Assembly (NCBI RefSeq): GCF_011075055.1
Contig: NC_058146.1
Coordinates: forward strand, 8,370,001-8,434,000
DNA: 64,000 bases
Reading direction: 5' to 3'
DNA from: Mangifera indica
Taxonomy: Eukaryota > Streptophyta > Magnoliopsida > Sapindales > Anacardiaceae
Positions within the stretch are counted from its first letter, which is position 1. Each line of letters begins with the position of its first letter. Made by a program: the position numbers and the translations under genes. The notes below the pieces were generated by a model. The model did no database searches. It was not told the origin of the DNA and was given only the letters and a program-made list of their open reading frames with translations. This document shows positions 24,920 to 37,564 of the stretch, piece by piece.

Positions 24920-26889
24920 ATGGTTATAATACTGACCTCACAGATGAAGGTAGCGTTGCCCTTTGATAGTGGAAAAAATAAACTTAATTTTATTCCGACT
25001 AGCATTGGTCGGGAAAAGATTATGAAACATAAAATAGCCTGCGGCTTTAAAATCAGCCCTGGGATATCCTCAGTATCACCAATATCAGAAAGCCAAATGA
25101 AGGAGCCTCTGGAGTCTACACAGTGGAAACTTACTAATGGGAAACCCGCAGAGATTTATAGTGTGGAGCCATCTAGTGGAAGACTGTTAAAGGATGGACT
25201 TATTTTCCGGCAAAACTTTACAGTCAGATCGTCTGAATTAGGAAGTGATTTCAAGTTATCCATTGAGGCTGTGATGAATTATTTGCAGGTTTTAACTATA
25301 CATCCATTTTCTACAAAAAGAAAAGTGATTGAAATTCCACAACGAAGTGAATTAATTAACTGCATTTAATTTGTTTGTGTATAGGACACATCACTCAACC
25401 ATCTCGAGAGCGCAGGAATAGTGATTGATGGCTTTGGCTCAACATTAGAGATGACTGAAAAGGATCTCATATGGGTAGCTTGTTGGTCGCATATGGAAGT
25501 TGATCACTATCCTTCATGGTACGTAACCCATTTTAATTACTTCACCTTATTTGCTTTTTAAAATTCACAATATTTAACTATATCCTCCATACCTTATGGT
25601 CATTTATAAAGCATGGATAATGGATAATTGATTTCACGTTTATGAAGCTTGATTGACCATATAATATAATTGCTTTGTTTTTAAATATGAAGGGGTGATG
25701 TTGTTCAAGTAGATGGTTGGAAGTATAGGTCAGGGAGGAAAGGTCTTCGTCGAGATTGGCTCATCCAAGACTTGAAGACTGGCAAAACTCTGATACGGGC
25801 AACTAGGTTAACCTATTTCCACTAATTTATTATTAGACTAATATTATATAGATAAATAAATTATATAAACTTATTTATATAATTTTATGTTATTGATTTT
25901 GAAGTGAGAAAAAAATAAACGATCATATCACTCAATCACAAACTGACACTTTAGTTTGTACATATAAATTTATATAATTTATTTGTATGCATAATTACTT
26001 GGATTTTCAATGTAATGTAAAATAAAAATTATTAAATTTGATTTATTACAATTCATGAGTGTCAAACATTTTATATTCGGGTAATACTATATATACACAT
26101 TTTTTATATATAATTTATATGCACAGATGATATATCATCATGAGATTTGATGTTACTTTATTTTTAATTCAAAATAATTTAATAACATAATAACACATCA
26201 TCGGTGTACCTAAATTGTATATCAAAAGCATATACGCATTGTTTTATTGTTTATATTTAATAAAACTATGTGTACCCATTTTGTGTACACATTTATATGT
26301 ATCATCATAAAAGGATGTGACTTTGAATTAAAGATAAAATAACACCTAAATATGTGTTAATATATATAAATATACCCAAAATTGGTAAAACATGTACATG
26401 TAACAATCATACGACCTCATTGTGCTGATATAGTAAGAATGTCAGATTAAACATAGACATCTTTGTTTCTTTTTCATGAGACAATTTTTCTGCGTCAATA
26501 AAAAAGGTAGTGAGATTTTCCTTAATACGTTTTTTTCATTCCTGTGTATACATTTACTAAGGTTTTGCCTGATTAAATTCTTATTAATTTTTTTGCACGT
26601 TATATATTCAGTTTATTTGCAATGATGAATAAAAAAACAAGGAAATTTGCTAAGACGAGCGAGGAAGTCACGGGAGGAATGAACACTATTTTAATGCACA
26701 ATTGTGACCCTCTCGTCAACAGGGATGGAAGAAAACTTCTGCAGCTTGATGCTGATAAAGCTGATTACATTCGCACAGGTTTAAATGTAAGTTTATATAA
26801 TCAGTCAATCAATCAGTCATCTTACATATATATATATACATACATACATATATATACATACATACATATATATATATATACATACATAC

Positions 26890-26962
<73 letters not shown>

Positions 26963-27447
26963 CATATATATATTTATGTATGTATGTATGTATGTATGTA
27001 TGTATGTATAGAGAGATAGAGAGAGAGACAGATTGAAACTAGGTTTATTTATTTTTTCTTAAATTTTCAGCCTGGATGGACGAACATGGATGTGAATCAA
27101 CATGTGAGTCATGTCAAGTTGGTTAACTATGTTCTAGAGGTAAATTATTTTAAATCAACATCTTTATGGGTTCTGTTTCTTCTGCATGTACTATATTTTT
27201 TAATGTATTATTACTTTATGAGTGTTTTTTTTAGGGCGCTCCTGGCTCAGTTGTGGACAGTTATGAGCTTTGCGCAATGACTTTGGAGTATAGGAAGGAG
27301 TGCAGTGTGGACAGGGTGCTGCAGTCTATTTCCAAGTTGAGTCGCAATCACTTGATTGGTAACCAAGAGATTGAGTTGGATCATTCGCTCAGCCTTGAGG
27401 GTGGACCTGAAGTAGTTAGAGGAAGAACAAGGTGGAGAAAGAAATAG
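24920..27447 (+). CDS. FatB-like acyl-ACP thioesterase, six exons, 357 aa
   Basis: It would hydrolyse acyl-ACP in plastids to release free fatty acids. Exons: 24920-25288, 25385-25518, 25693-25806, 26612-26786, 27071-27139, 27235-27447. All introns are GT-AG, the phases join correctly and there is no internal stop. The start is the first ATG after an in-frame TGA at 24893, in a good context (caccATGG). Family phrases: DGLIFRQNF (residues 92-100), [35 protein letters not shown] (from 209), ADYIRTGLN. The catalytic set of FatB enzymes is present: Asp271, Asn273 and His275 in MDVNQHV, and Glu309-Cys310 in LEYRKEC. The C terminus ends in the usual [10 protein letters not shown] style. Unusual points: the hydrophobic segment (LPDWSMLLAA type) that precedes the core in typical FatB is absent, the N-terminal 90 residues are unlike standard transit peptides, and the core is diverged. 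An AATAAA follows 33 nt after the stop. It could be a specialised paralogue; expression is unproven. Confidence 0.9.
26080..26400. mobile_element. Two MITE-like insertions in thioesterase intron 3
   Basis: Positions 26080-26250 start taatactatatatacacatt and end with its imperfect inverse (caaaagcatatacgcattg). Positions 26262-26395 run from actatgtgtacccattttgt to an imperfect inverse (cccaaaattggtaaaacatg). Both contain a shared middle phrase near aattcaaaataatttaataa or aattaaagataaaataacac. Similar pieces occur at 14.78-14.88 kb and 27.54-27.75 kb. Intron 3 (805 bp) is much longer than introns 1 and 2 (96 and 174 bp), consistent with insertions. Confidence 0.5.
26825..27030. repeat. Compound microsatellite in thioesterase intron 4
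   Basis: (TA)n mixed with (TACA)n, then about 80 bp of nearly pure TA, (TATG)n, and finally a GAGA/GATA tract. It makes up most of intron 4 (26787-27070). Read-through from exon 4 gives a meaningless Tyr-Ile repeat, which confirms that splicing occurs at 26786. Confidence 0.9.
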
Positions 27448-27479
27448 TGTGATGAGGACTATACCTTCTAAGTACAACC

Positions 27480-27485
27480 AATAAA
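27480..27485 (+). terminator. Polyadenylation signal of thioesterase gene
   Basis: AATAAA 33 nt after the TAG stop codon at 27445-27447, followed by AT-rich sequence. The position is reasonable for a plant near-upstream element; the cleavage site is not known. Confidence 0.5.
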
Positions 27486-27539
27486 ATTAGATATATAAAC
27501 AATGTGTATAAGTTTGAGTAAAAATAATGATGTATTATC

Positions 27540-27760
27540 ATATGATTTAGTAATTTTAAATTAATAAAATTATGCATATCCATTTTTAGTACATAAATAG
27601 GTACATAAACATGCATTTATTTATATAATTAAAGTAAGTATTATAGGATTACTCACTTTGAATTACAGATAAAACACACCAAATTATATAGTAATATATT
27701 ATTTTTGTACTCAAGTATGTGCATATGTTTTGTGCACGTAAGATTGAATAATTAATTAGA
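27540..27760. mobile_element. MITE-like element downstream of thioesterase gene
   Basis: The left part (attatgcatatccattttta) and the inverse of the right part (cacaaaacatatgcacatac) are imperfect inverted repeats. The middle phrase ttgaattacagataaaacac matches the intron-3 MITE-like copies. Ends and target duplication could not be fixed. Confidence 0.4.
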
Positions 27761-28150
27761 TAATACTATATATACCAAGTTTGTGTAAAAAGTTTGATAA
27801 ACATCATTTTGCTGTCAATTAATGTTGAAATTGGTCACTTTTAATTATGAATTTTACTTAAAATAGGAAACTAGTTATATCATGATCATCTCAGAGCTTT
27901 GAGCCAAACTTTAACAACTTCACAATCAGTTTCTTTCGGATGATATTTATGTACTAAAATTTATATATCATGTTTTAAGTTATCAAAATAAAGCTAGAGC
28001 TATATATAATGATCACCTGCGTAACATTATATTGTTCTTCTTAATGTAAAGCAAGCCACAACTCTTACAAAATATAATCCAACATTTCATTATCTACATG
28101 TTAACTCATCTTCTTTTTGTCACTTATACAAGCAAAAATAATTGAAAATA
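27761..28150. other. Intergenic, no gene recognised
   Basis: AT-rich sequence between the MITE-like element and the next MULE. Nothing further recognised. Confidence 0.4.
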
Positions 28151-29182
28151 GGCCAAAAGACTTATTCCCACCTAAGGTATAGTGTAATACTATACCCACA
28201 CCCACCAACTTTTCAAAAACGCAAAGTCCCACTCATAAGTCAATTTCTATTAAAATTTTCAATTAGAGTTAAAAGTAAAATTGTCAGTTTAACGATAACA
28301 TTAAAAAAAATAATTCATTAAATTTTTTCGTTAGGTTTTAAAAACTAACAACTTCATCCATACTTAAAATTTTCTAGTTTTAAAAGTCACAATTTCCCTT
28401 CATCTAGGGTTTTCATCTTTTTTCCATTTATAGCCACCCCCAGAACTTTTAAAAACTTCAATTTCACACCCCCTTGAAATTTAGTTTATGGCTTCTTATT
28501 CCAGCGTCCTCTCCATCGGTCTCCAGCCTCCTCTTTTGCTTGAGTCAAGACAAGTCAACTTTGCCTTGCTCAAGCTATCCTTCGATGATGGAAATGGTTT
28601 ATCATTTTTTGGAATGGAAACAGTGGCGATGGGTTTCTATGTTCCATCCTTGATGAAGAAATCATGAGAAATCATGGGAGAAATTATCAACAGAGGGTGT
28701 GTCATCGTTGACGCATCATTTCCACAAAGAAATAAAGTATTCATTTGACTGATCTGTGTGTTGGCTATGCACAAATTGATTAAACAGATTTGTGTGTTGC
28801 ACAGATCCGTCTTCGCCTCGATGAATCATTGACCTACCTCTGGTTGGTTGACGTTTCATCATTGTTCAAGAGAGGGAGAAACACTGGTATGGAGGTTGTC
28901 TTACTCTGATTACCAGAGGAATAGTAAGGGAAAACTGTAAACACTAGGGGGAAAATGTTCAATTTTTAAACTTTAGAAAGGAAAAATTGTTAGATTTTTA
29001 AAATTATGAAGAAAAATGTGATAAAACTTTAATTTTAAAATTTTTAATAACAATTTTATCTCTAACCCTAATTGTGATGTTTAATAGAATTTAGTTTATG
29101 AGTGAGGGTTTAGATTTTTTAAAGTTGGCAGATAGGACTTTAGAATTACCTCAAACCTTGGGTGGGAACAAGCCTTTTGGCC
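28151..29182. mobile_element. MULE-type foldback element, copy 4 (1032 bp)
   Basis: The ends are GGCCAAAAGACTTATTCCCA and the inverse (CAAGCCTTTTGGCC style), flanked by perfect 9-bp duplications TTGAAAATA (28142-28150 and 29183-29191). Arms share the family phrases for aaaactaacaa and the GC-richer centre (28.5-28.9 kb), but the centre differs from copies 1 and 5. It has no transposase. It sits 0.7 kb downstream of the thioesterase stop codon. Confidence 0.9.
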
Positions 29183-29399
29183 TTGAAAATAAAATAAAAA
29201 GAGAAGAAGAAGGTAAACACAGCTTTCCTCCTTAAGGTTTGAGGAAAGCACAATACACTTTTGAGTTTTAAATAATGATAAATACGCCTACAAAGTTTAT
29301 TACTTTACCAAATAAAGTATCTAATACCATTTCTAATTATAGATTCTTGAAACCTATCATCGTCATTAACTTGACAATCTTTCAAGAGTTGAACTCTTA

Positions 29400-29620
29400 G
29401 GTTACCTTTTTTATTGCTTTTCTGTTTGCTCTCGTTTCTGCAAGTTAGGTCCTTTTTGATTGTTAGTAGTGTACATTTTTGTATATGCTTTCAATGATTT
29501 TTTGTATAGTCCCTACCTTAGCTTCCTTCTTGTTTGAAGTTGCTTTGGTGAGTTTAGCTTGTTCTCTCTCTGGTGCTCCTTTTTGGTTAATATACTTTAC
29601 TCACAAAAAAAGGAAAAGAA
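29400..29620 (+). mobile_element. Possible LINE 3' end, 5'-truncated
   Basis: The phrase gtgctcctttttggttaata followed closely by a short A-run (29604-29610) resembles the 3' tail of plant L1-type LINEs. No endonuclease or RT coding is present, so it would be a short 5'-truncated copy. Weak evidence, based only on the tail style. The sequence at 29192-29400 and 29620-30355 is otherwise unassigned. Confidence 0.35.
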
Positions 29621-30355
29621 CATGAACATTGTTTCTAAAACTCTATGGTATTCTTTATCTTATTATATTTCACTCTCTCATTTTATTCTATTTAATTTTT
29701 AATATGAATTTTCTTTAAAAAAAATTAGGTTTTATGAGTAGACAAAAATAATATGATAAAGTGGTTATTTTTTAAGGTGCATTTGTTATTATTTGAAACC
29801 CTTGAGTTACTTTGTACTTTCTTAAAACCTTAAGAAAGAAAATTTATTACCCTATATTGTACAAACTGATTACAAAATAAATCTTAGAATCCAAATTAGT
29901 TAATTACCATTGTAATATTCTTAACATGCATTCTTTGAACAATGGTAATAAGTCATAGATTTTGAAACATGGATTTTTGAGGAAAAAAAAAATCTTCCAT
30001 TAATCATAATATTAAGAACTGTCGAATTTCCCAGTCAATAGTAAACAAAAGTACGTACCTCATTAAATTCAACTGATTGCCTCAGTGAATAACTCCCCCT
30101 TGGAACAAAACTGTTATTACTCTGTAAATCAACGCAAATCTCAATATATCCAAGTTATTGCTTCAACAATTATCTCCTCCATGGAGCATAACATTACTAT
30201 CTTATAACTCCAACATACAATTCACCATGCTGTCAACCTGACCATTTTCTCAAACTACATAATTCCTCCATTAAAATAGAATATTAATACGTAACTTCAG
30301 TAACAAATAACCTCGAAATATTGCAGAAACCCATGGCAATAAACTATTATGCTAA

Positions 30356-30800
30356 CTAAATAAAAAAATTTAACATGTTGCTTATACACATGGTGTGAAT
30401 ATCCCCAGGCATAGGTGTTTGTTTTAACTTATACAAAGCTTTTTTCAATTTGCACACAAAATGAGACCTAGTCTCATCTATAAGCCCTTGAGGTTGACTC
30501 ATATGCAACTTTTTATGTAAATCCCCGTTAAAAAATACATTATTTATGTCTATTTGATGGATAGACCATCTATAAATCACTACAAGGTCAAAACTAGTCT
30601 AATAGTAAAAAACTTGATTACTGGACTAAAAGATTCAAAATAATTAACATCGAAAGTCTATTGAAACCTTTTAGCGACCAATCTAACATTTAATTTCTAA
30701 ACAGACCCATTTGCATTTAACTTGGTTTTGTATACTCACTTATGACCTCCTAAATTCTTATCAAAAGTAGGTGGAACTAGCTCAAGGTGGGGGTATTTTA
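30356..30800 (-). pseudogene. Copia reverse-transcriptase fragment (other lineage)
   Basis: The minus strand reads WSIHQIDINNVFFNGDLHKK followed by HMSQPQGL and VCKLKKALYKLKQ, the finger and palm region of copia RT. Upstream pieces to about 30790 correspond to the KLNANGS and RLVAK region with stops between. Its wording differs from the A/E/H family, so it is from another copia lineage. No LTRs were recognised around it. Confidence 0.8.
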
Positions 30801-31039
30801 GTCATTTGACCTATTGGACTATGTTTATATATTTTGGATTTATTTATTGTTCTTTATGCACTATGACTATTATTATTTGATTTTAAGATTTTTGTACTTT
30901 GTCTTATGAATCAATAGACTCACTTTTGGGGTTGTGGGATGTTAATTTATTATGTATGTTTTTTATGCAAATCTCATATAAGAATTTTTAAGTTAACACA
31001 TTTCTTTGAGTACATATTCTAGGTAGAGGTATGTATATG

Positions 31040-32168
31040 AAGAGAGGTGTTACAACTAGTGTATGAAGTAATCTTTGACCTAAGATATCATGGTCGAATC
31101 CAATACAGATACGTGTAGTTCATACGATGTATAAATATGGAGCTAGTCATGTTCTGTATGATAAAACTGAGTTGGGCATACGTTGTTTGTATATAGAGAC
31201 GAATGATGATCAAGTGGCACGAGGATCCGTTGACTCGAAGTTATAGGATTGAAAGTATCCACTAACTTGAGAATTATCTAGATTTGAGTTCTTGAATGAA
31301 TATTGACAAATATTAGAGACAAAATCTCTGGCTAGATTATAATGTAAGTCATATAAAGGATGTTCATGATGACAGGTTTCAAATATATCGATCGATGATT
31401 CATAGAATATCAAGATTAGACAACGGAAGGATCTTACTTGCATAAAACATATAATTACAAGAATAGGCTTGATGGAGTGTTTCTTTATCATGGTTTAGGG
31501 ACTATAAAACATTGTTAGATGTTTATTATAGTCGTTGAGTTTTTGGACATGGTTTTCGAATCATTCAAAAATGGCTCACTACTACATCACAATGAACCTA
31601 AAGGGTCACACTAATAAACTAAACATTTTAGAGAATGAGAATTAATTATCTAAGGTTAGCTAGCACCTATTGAAGGGTAATAAAGGTAACATCATATAAA
31701 GTGTCACATGAGTGTGAAAGTAACATTTTAAGACTAAAAATGGTTATGACATAAAATTAAGGTGGCTAATGTATGCATATGATATACATGCATGACCATT
31801 GTCTAAATTAAGAATTTGCAAGGGTAGTGCAACGATTATTAAATTGTTAATTAAACCCACCAATATATAAAGGTGGATTTTAGTTCATTTTACTTATGAA
31901 ATGTTCATTTGAACTAAAAACTTCATCTCACAAAAAATTTCTCTCCTCCTTTTCTCGAAGTTTTGTACCAAGGCTTATTATGCTTGGTTTGGTTTTGTTT
32001 TTGGAGGCTTTACAAGTGAGAAGCTTATGTCCATCATCCTACATCAAAGAATAACTTGGAGAAGGTATATACACTAAACTTTCTTTATGACTTTTTCTAT
32101 TGTATTGATTTCGCTTTTTTGTTACATGCATGTGCTTTTTCCATCACTTTCTTCACCAAATTCTTTCA
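31040..32168 (+). repeat. 5' LTR of copia E, 5'-truncated
   Basis: Aligns with the inverse of copia A LTR 5516-7107 and, from about 31495, with the E 3' LTR at 42.68-43.33 kb. It ends TTCTTTCA at 32168. It retains the central block that the E 3' LTR lacks. The 93-codon minus frame at 31210-31491 lies in the LTR and is not a gene. Confidence 0.8.
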
Positions 32169-32183
32169 AATAATATCAGAGCC

Positions 32184-34190
32184 ATTTTAGGCTCCTTGCA
32201 TGTTTTATTTTGAGTTAAATATGTGTTATTTATGCATAAGTGTATGTATACGTGACAAGGGTACACATGCTTGTTGTCGATTTGTCATGAAATAATGTTT
32301 TCAAGCTTATTTTGGTAGTGTACCTCTTGGATGGAGTAGTTTGGCGGGCTTTTGTTGATTATCTAATGATTTTAAGATGAAGAACACATTATTTAAGGCG
32401 TGTATATGATGAAAGGTTCATGAGATACATGTATATATACTTGAATGTGATATGCATGTTGTTATTTGGCTTGTGAATTGAATTTTCAACTTTGGAATGT
32501 CATTGTACGTCTCAAACATGATGTATATTGTGATATACATTCCATTTTTTATGATGTTTTTATGTATAATCTATGAAACACGTGAATTCGGGACATACAT
32601 GTATGATATATGTATGGAAAATGTCAAATATTTGGAGTTATGTTAATGGACATGCTTATATTTGTTGACATGTTGAAATAAAAATTACGTTTTTTTTTTT
32701 TCCCAATTTGGGTTGAACATGCTAAATGTAGGTTTTAATGTTGATTAAAGTCATTTAGGGTGAAGAATAAGGTATATTTGATTAATGTAATTGAATTTGG
32801 ATGGAATAAATATTCATAGTAATATGGACTTTTGATTACATGATGAATGGTTTAAGATGTATGTATGTCATGAAGATTAATGCATAATTTGGTTTAATAT
32901 TGATTAAATGATAAATTATGCATACATGTCACCTAACATTTAATGGTGATTAAGTGTAAAAAATGATATAAAGTTAACATGAGTTTAAATATAATGATAT
33001 AATATGAATTAGGGATGTAAATTGTTGTTTGTACACTTTTTCAATCATGGAGTAGAATTAGGTAATTTTTGCTTAAGCTAAATATTATGAATCTTTGAAT
33101 ATCATGTGTTTTGCCATTTATTTCTAAGTCTTTAATCAATGTGCTTTTAATTATGCTTGTGATTGATTTGATCAATTAGGTGCGTAATATTTATTTTGTT
33201 ATGAATGTGTTCATAATATTTAATAGATATTAATTTAGTTGATGGATGCATAGACGGAATTAGAGATGATCATGAGTGTAATTTGTGATTTTTCAAAGTT
33301 AAAATAATTGAATTGTAATATTCTTTTATTAAAAGGTTTAAAATAATTGATTTTCCATTTATTTTACTTTATCAAGATTGTGTGCCTAAGTTCCAAATGT
33401 AATTGGACCGGTCAGACAAGAACTCAAGCATATCGAATGGTGATCCAATCAAAGATGTAGACCTAGGTGAATAGATTGCCTTTAAGATGTATTTTTGAAA
33501 ACCTCACGATGATCCTATCATGTTTTAATTTTTGTATATATGTGATGTATGTATAACAAATTAAAATTGAACTTAATTAATTTTTAAGTTAAACCTAAAA
33601 CCTCCCTAAAATAAAATTATTAAATCTTTACCTTCCATTATGAGTTAACTAAATTCTATAACAAAAATTTTAATATCTTAAGATTTCTATTATATAAAGG
33701 ATATGAGATTTATGTCATGAAATCAAGTTTATCTTGTTCTTGGATGGATATTTTTATCTTGATCAAAATTCTATTATGTGAGGACATGATGAAAATGTCA
33801 TTTTAAAAAAGCATGATGGTTCATATTTAACTAATTGAGAGTACCAAGATTTCTATTATGTCAGGTGTTTAGAGCTAAGGGTAAGACGTACAAATTAAGT
33901 CTTATATAGAGATATAAATGGAAATGGTTTTCTACTTGTTGAATTTAATTGACCAAAATTGTTATTATATGAGGTTAATTAAATTTAATAAGAATTTAAT
34001 TCTCCACTAGAAATTTAATCTAACAAAAATTTTTGAATCTTGTCTAAGGGAGTGTGGGATTCGAATAAAATAATAGAAGCTAATGTGATTATGCATTAAA
34101 GATTTAAATTTATACGAGAAACTAATAAAACTATTTTCTTTGTAGTTTCTCTAATATTTGTGAAAATCTGAAAACATAGCCAATAATTTA
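32184..34190 (+). other. Long noncoding leader of copia E
   Basis: About 2.0 kb between primer site and gag, without coding frames. Copies of the leader motif (TTCTATTATGTGAGG-like) lie near 33683-33700, 33767-33783, 33849-33865 and 33957-33974. These are the same four as in A and H with nearly the same spacing. Confidence 0.75.
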
Positions 34191-34199
34191 TTATTGCAA

Positions 34200-34937
34200 A
34201 TGCTAGATAATAGCATTTTAACCGGATCGAACTTCAAGAATTAGCTTGAAAACTTGAGAATCATTCTCAGTTTTGAAAAGTTTAGATATGTATTGGAAAT
34301 GCTTTTTTCCAATAGATTTGGCTCTAAATGCCACAGAACAAGAAAAAGAAGTTTTCAAAACCAATAAGAGGACAATCTAGGAGCTTAAAGCTACATATCA
34401 GCTTTAATGAACAAAGAGCTTTGACAAAATACGAATATATGTAAAACGTGTATGTCATCCTTATGGCCTTACAAGAGTTGTATGGTAAGAATTCGTGTGT
34501 ATTCGAATACAAATTTTGTGCAACACTTTTCAGAATAAGACTAAGAGAAAGAATGCCTCCGAATGATCACATCATAAAGATGATTAACATTCTAGGGCAA
34601 TTGGATGTATATAGAGTTGTCATGCCTAACAAGCTCAGGGTGAATTTGATTGTCATATCCTTTCTGAGTAGTTATAAACCATTTATAATGAACTACAATC
34701 TTAATAGAGTTAAGTGTATGCTTCCAGAGCTCCTAAATGAGATTCAGGAATTTTATAAACAAGGAAAGAGGCATGGGGAAATTAATATTGCTTTTTTTAG
34801 TAGGACAAAGAAGAAGCAAAGGAAACCTTAAAAAGGTCTAAGAGTTAGACCTAAGAAAAAGAACTTTAAGAAATTTGAAAACAATACAGAAAAGGCTGAA
34901 GTTAAGGGATAGTTTTTCCACTACAGGAAAGATGAAT
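34200..34937 (+). pseudogene. Copia E gag N-terminal part, broken
   Basis: The 127-codon frame at 34448-34831 includes LRERMPPNDHIIKMINILGQ and FIMNYNLNRVKCMLPELLNE, which parallel element H (DHVIKIINKTEE, FITNYNLNMIEHTLSELLNN). It belongs to the UBN2-type gag of copia. A degenerate knuckle begins after it (FHYRKDEY at about 34917-34940). It is cut there by element F and resumes at 39819 with GH, a stop, then KRNC. Confidence 0.82.
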
Positions 34938-35911
34938 ATGTAAGTTTTTCAAGCATTGATAACCAGTAACATAGCAGAATTTAAAATTTTTAAAATAAAA
35001 CAATCTTGAAAACCCCAACCAAGATACCCATTTTAAACATAAACTTTATGAAACATGCAAAAACGTTATAGTGTGTTATAGATTTTATACTTATATTGAT
35101 GGCTCCTTCAAAACCTTACATGGCTAAAGAAAGAACGTTGTCCAACCCTTACAAGGTGACGTCTTAGTATCTATGTTGAGCACAAACATAAAAGGAGGAA
35201 ATCTAAGCAAAGAGGCTACTAAAGCTCTTTAGTTGAACAAATATGTTCATAGTAGAAAGAGAAAACACACAAAACAGCTAGGTTTTTTGTGTTTTTCATC
35301 TGTATATAATTGCTAACTCATGTTTTTATTTATATATGAAGGTGTCAAAGCACGATTGGAATTTCAACCAAGCACAACACTTATCAACACACATGCATAG
35401 TTGGCATTTAAAGTGCACAACCAATATTCCACCAAGTTATTTTCATGATCAGTATCATATATGTGTGTCAACTAGCATGGCCAAAAGCTTGCACGATCAA
35501 CACCACATGGGTGTGTTGGTTGGTATAGTTTTTCTTTATGGTGTCGATTGACATCATGCATATTTCACTAAGCTATTTATGATAGTTTCGACATATGAGA
35601 ACTATTGCCATTTTTGGTAAGATCACTCAATATTATGATAATCTTATCATCATTGCATATGCCCTTATTCATTATGATGTCGAGATTACGAACGTTTTTA
35701 GAATAGCCGTTTAATGTGTACATGGGGTTCCCATGATCTGTTGTCTAATCCCTTTATCATAGTTCTACTATTCTAAGGACATGTTATTTGCACGATCATA
35801 TAAATAAACAACATATGAATTAAATAAGAATAAATCCTTTTATTAATGATTAATATAAAATTACATTTATAAATGTCAAATGTGATAGACTCTAAGACAC
35901 TTGCATTAACA
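34938..35911 (-). repeat. 3' LTR of copia F
   Basis: In element orientation it begins TGTTAATGCAAGTGTC and contains ATTTGACATTTATAAATG, matched by ATTTGACATTTGTGGATG in the right LTR remnant (39.75-39.79 kb). The outer end is about 34938, where E's gag reading stops. Positions 35.10-35.34 kb match the first 240 bp of the window. Confidence 0.7.
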
Positions 35912-37306
35912 ATTTCTCACTTGTACTATAGTCAATTGATCATATATCTAATGTCAAATTCAGTTACATGTCTATCATGCTTTTGTTGCAATAAAAGTTT
36001 TGTCAATAAGTCAGCCAAACTGTCATTTGTATCATTCCTTGCTATTTGTATGTTACTTTGTTAAACAATCTCATAGATTAGGTGATATCATTTAGGTATA
36101 CATTTGGACCTCTAATAAGATCATAACTCCTTCACTTGAGCAATTGCTCCACTATTGTCACAATGGAGCTGAATCAACTCGATAATACTCAAAACCATAC
36201 CAAGTTCAGTCACGAGTTTTTTTATTCATATACCTTTTTTGTCGCTTCTAAAAAGGCAATGTACTCAGACTTTATTATAAAATCAGCCACTATACTTTAC
36301 TTAGAGCTTTTCTAGCAAATTGCACTAACATTTAAACAAAACACAAACCTTAATTAGGATTTGTAATCATCTCAATCAGTTTGGAAACTGGCTTCACTAT
36401 AGCCTTTAACAGTGAGTTTAAATTCCTCTCTATAAACCAAAAACACATTTTAGTCTTTCTCAAGTACTTTTGGATGTTTTTGTAAGTTATTTAGAATTTT
36501 TCATCCAGATCAGAAACGCTCAAGACAATAGATATTAATCCTCGCACATAGTATGAAATACATGATTAATCCTATAGCTGAGCCATATTAGATCATACTT
36601 ATCTTATCTCTCTCAAATTGTGTACTTAGACATATATCTTTTGAAAGATATACACCATGAGACATGGGTAGAAATTCTTTCTTAAATTCTTCTATATAGA
36701 ATCTAGTCAATACCTTGTCTATATATATGGTCTGACTTAGGCCTAGCAATTTACATTCTCTATCTTGATAAATTTTAATCTAAAGAGTGTAAGTTGCTTT
36801 TTCTAAGTCTTTTATGGAGAAACACTTAGGTAACCAAGCTTTTACTAATTACAAGTTTAGCATGTCATTTTCAATAATCGAGATGTCATCGGCATACAAT
36901 ACTAGAAATGCCATCACACTCTCACTAATCTTTTTATACATATATGGTTCATTTTCAATTTTGATAAATTTGAACTCTCAAACTAATTCATCAAAATGAT
37001 GATTCTAGCTCCTCAAAGCATGTTTAAGCTCATAAATGGACTTTTACAGCTTGTTACTTTATCTGTCTATCCAGTAAGAATGAAAACATTGGGTTATGTC
37101 ATATAGACATCCTTTATGAAGTTACCATTCAAAAAAGTAGTCTTGACATCCATCTGAAAAATTTCATAGTCATAGTATGTAGTTATAATAAGCATAATCT
37201 TAATAGACTTAACTATAATGACTGGTGAAAAGGTTTCATTATAATTAATGACCAAGGGAATATGTAATGGTGATGAGATTATCATAGTGTTGAGTGACCC
37301 CACCAA
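35912..37306 (-). pseudogene. Copia F RT and RNase H, broken
   Basis: At 37094-37306 the minus frame reads NYNETFSPVIIVKSIKIMLI and DYEIFQMDVKTTFLNGNF, the conserved palm start of copia RT. Toward the left, fragments of the rest of RT and of RNase H follow, with several stops. The upstream half of the polyprotein is missing. Confidence 0.8.
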
Positions 37307-37564
37307 AAAGTGGCGATAGTTCTTATGGGTTAAAGTTGTTTACTAACGACTTGGTGCAACAAAAGAGAAGATGTCTCATATGTGAATGTTGAAAGACATT
37401 CATGTCTGCTTGAATTTATAGTCATAGTGGGATGAGGTTATAACCTAATCTATATAAGTCATTAATATGTATCAGCTCATATCAAAGAACTACTGAGATG
37501 ACACACTTCTATTTTTTAACCTCAAGAGATATCAATTAAGGAAAGAATTGAATTGCACGTAACA

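Noticed and set aside
26622..27011. 129-codon frame ending in a Tyr-Ile repeat
   Set aside because: Its first part is exon 4 of the thioesterase gene. The rest is read-through into the intron 4 microsatellite.
27247..27477. 76-codon minus frame and 64-codon plus frame
   Set aside because: The minus frame is the antisense shadow of exon 6. The plus frame is part of exon 6 itself.
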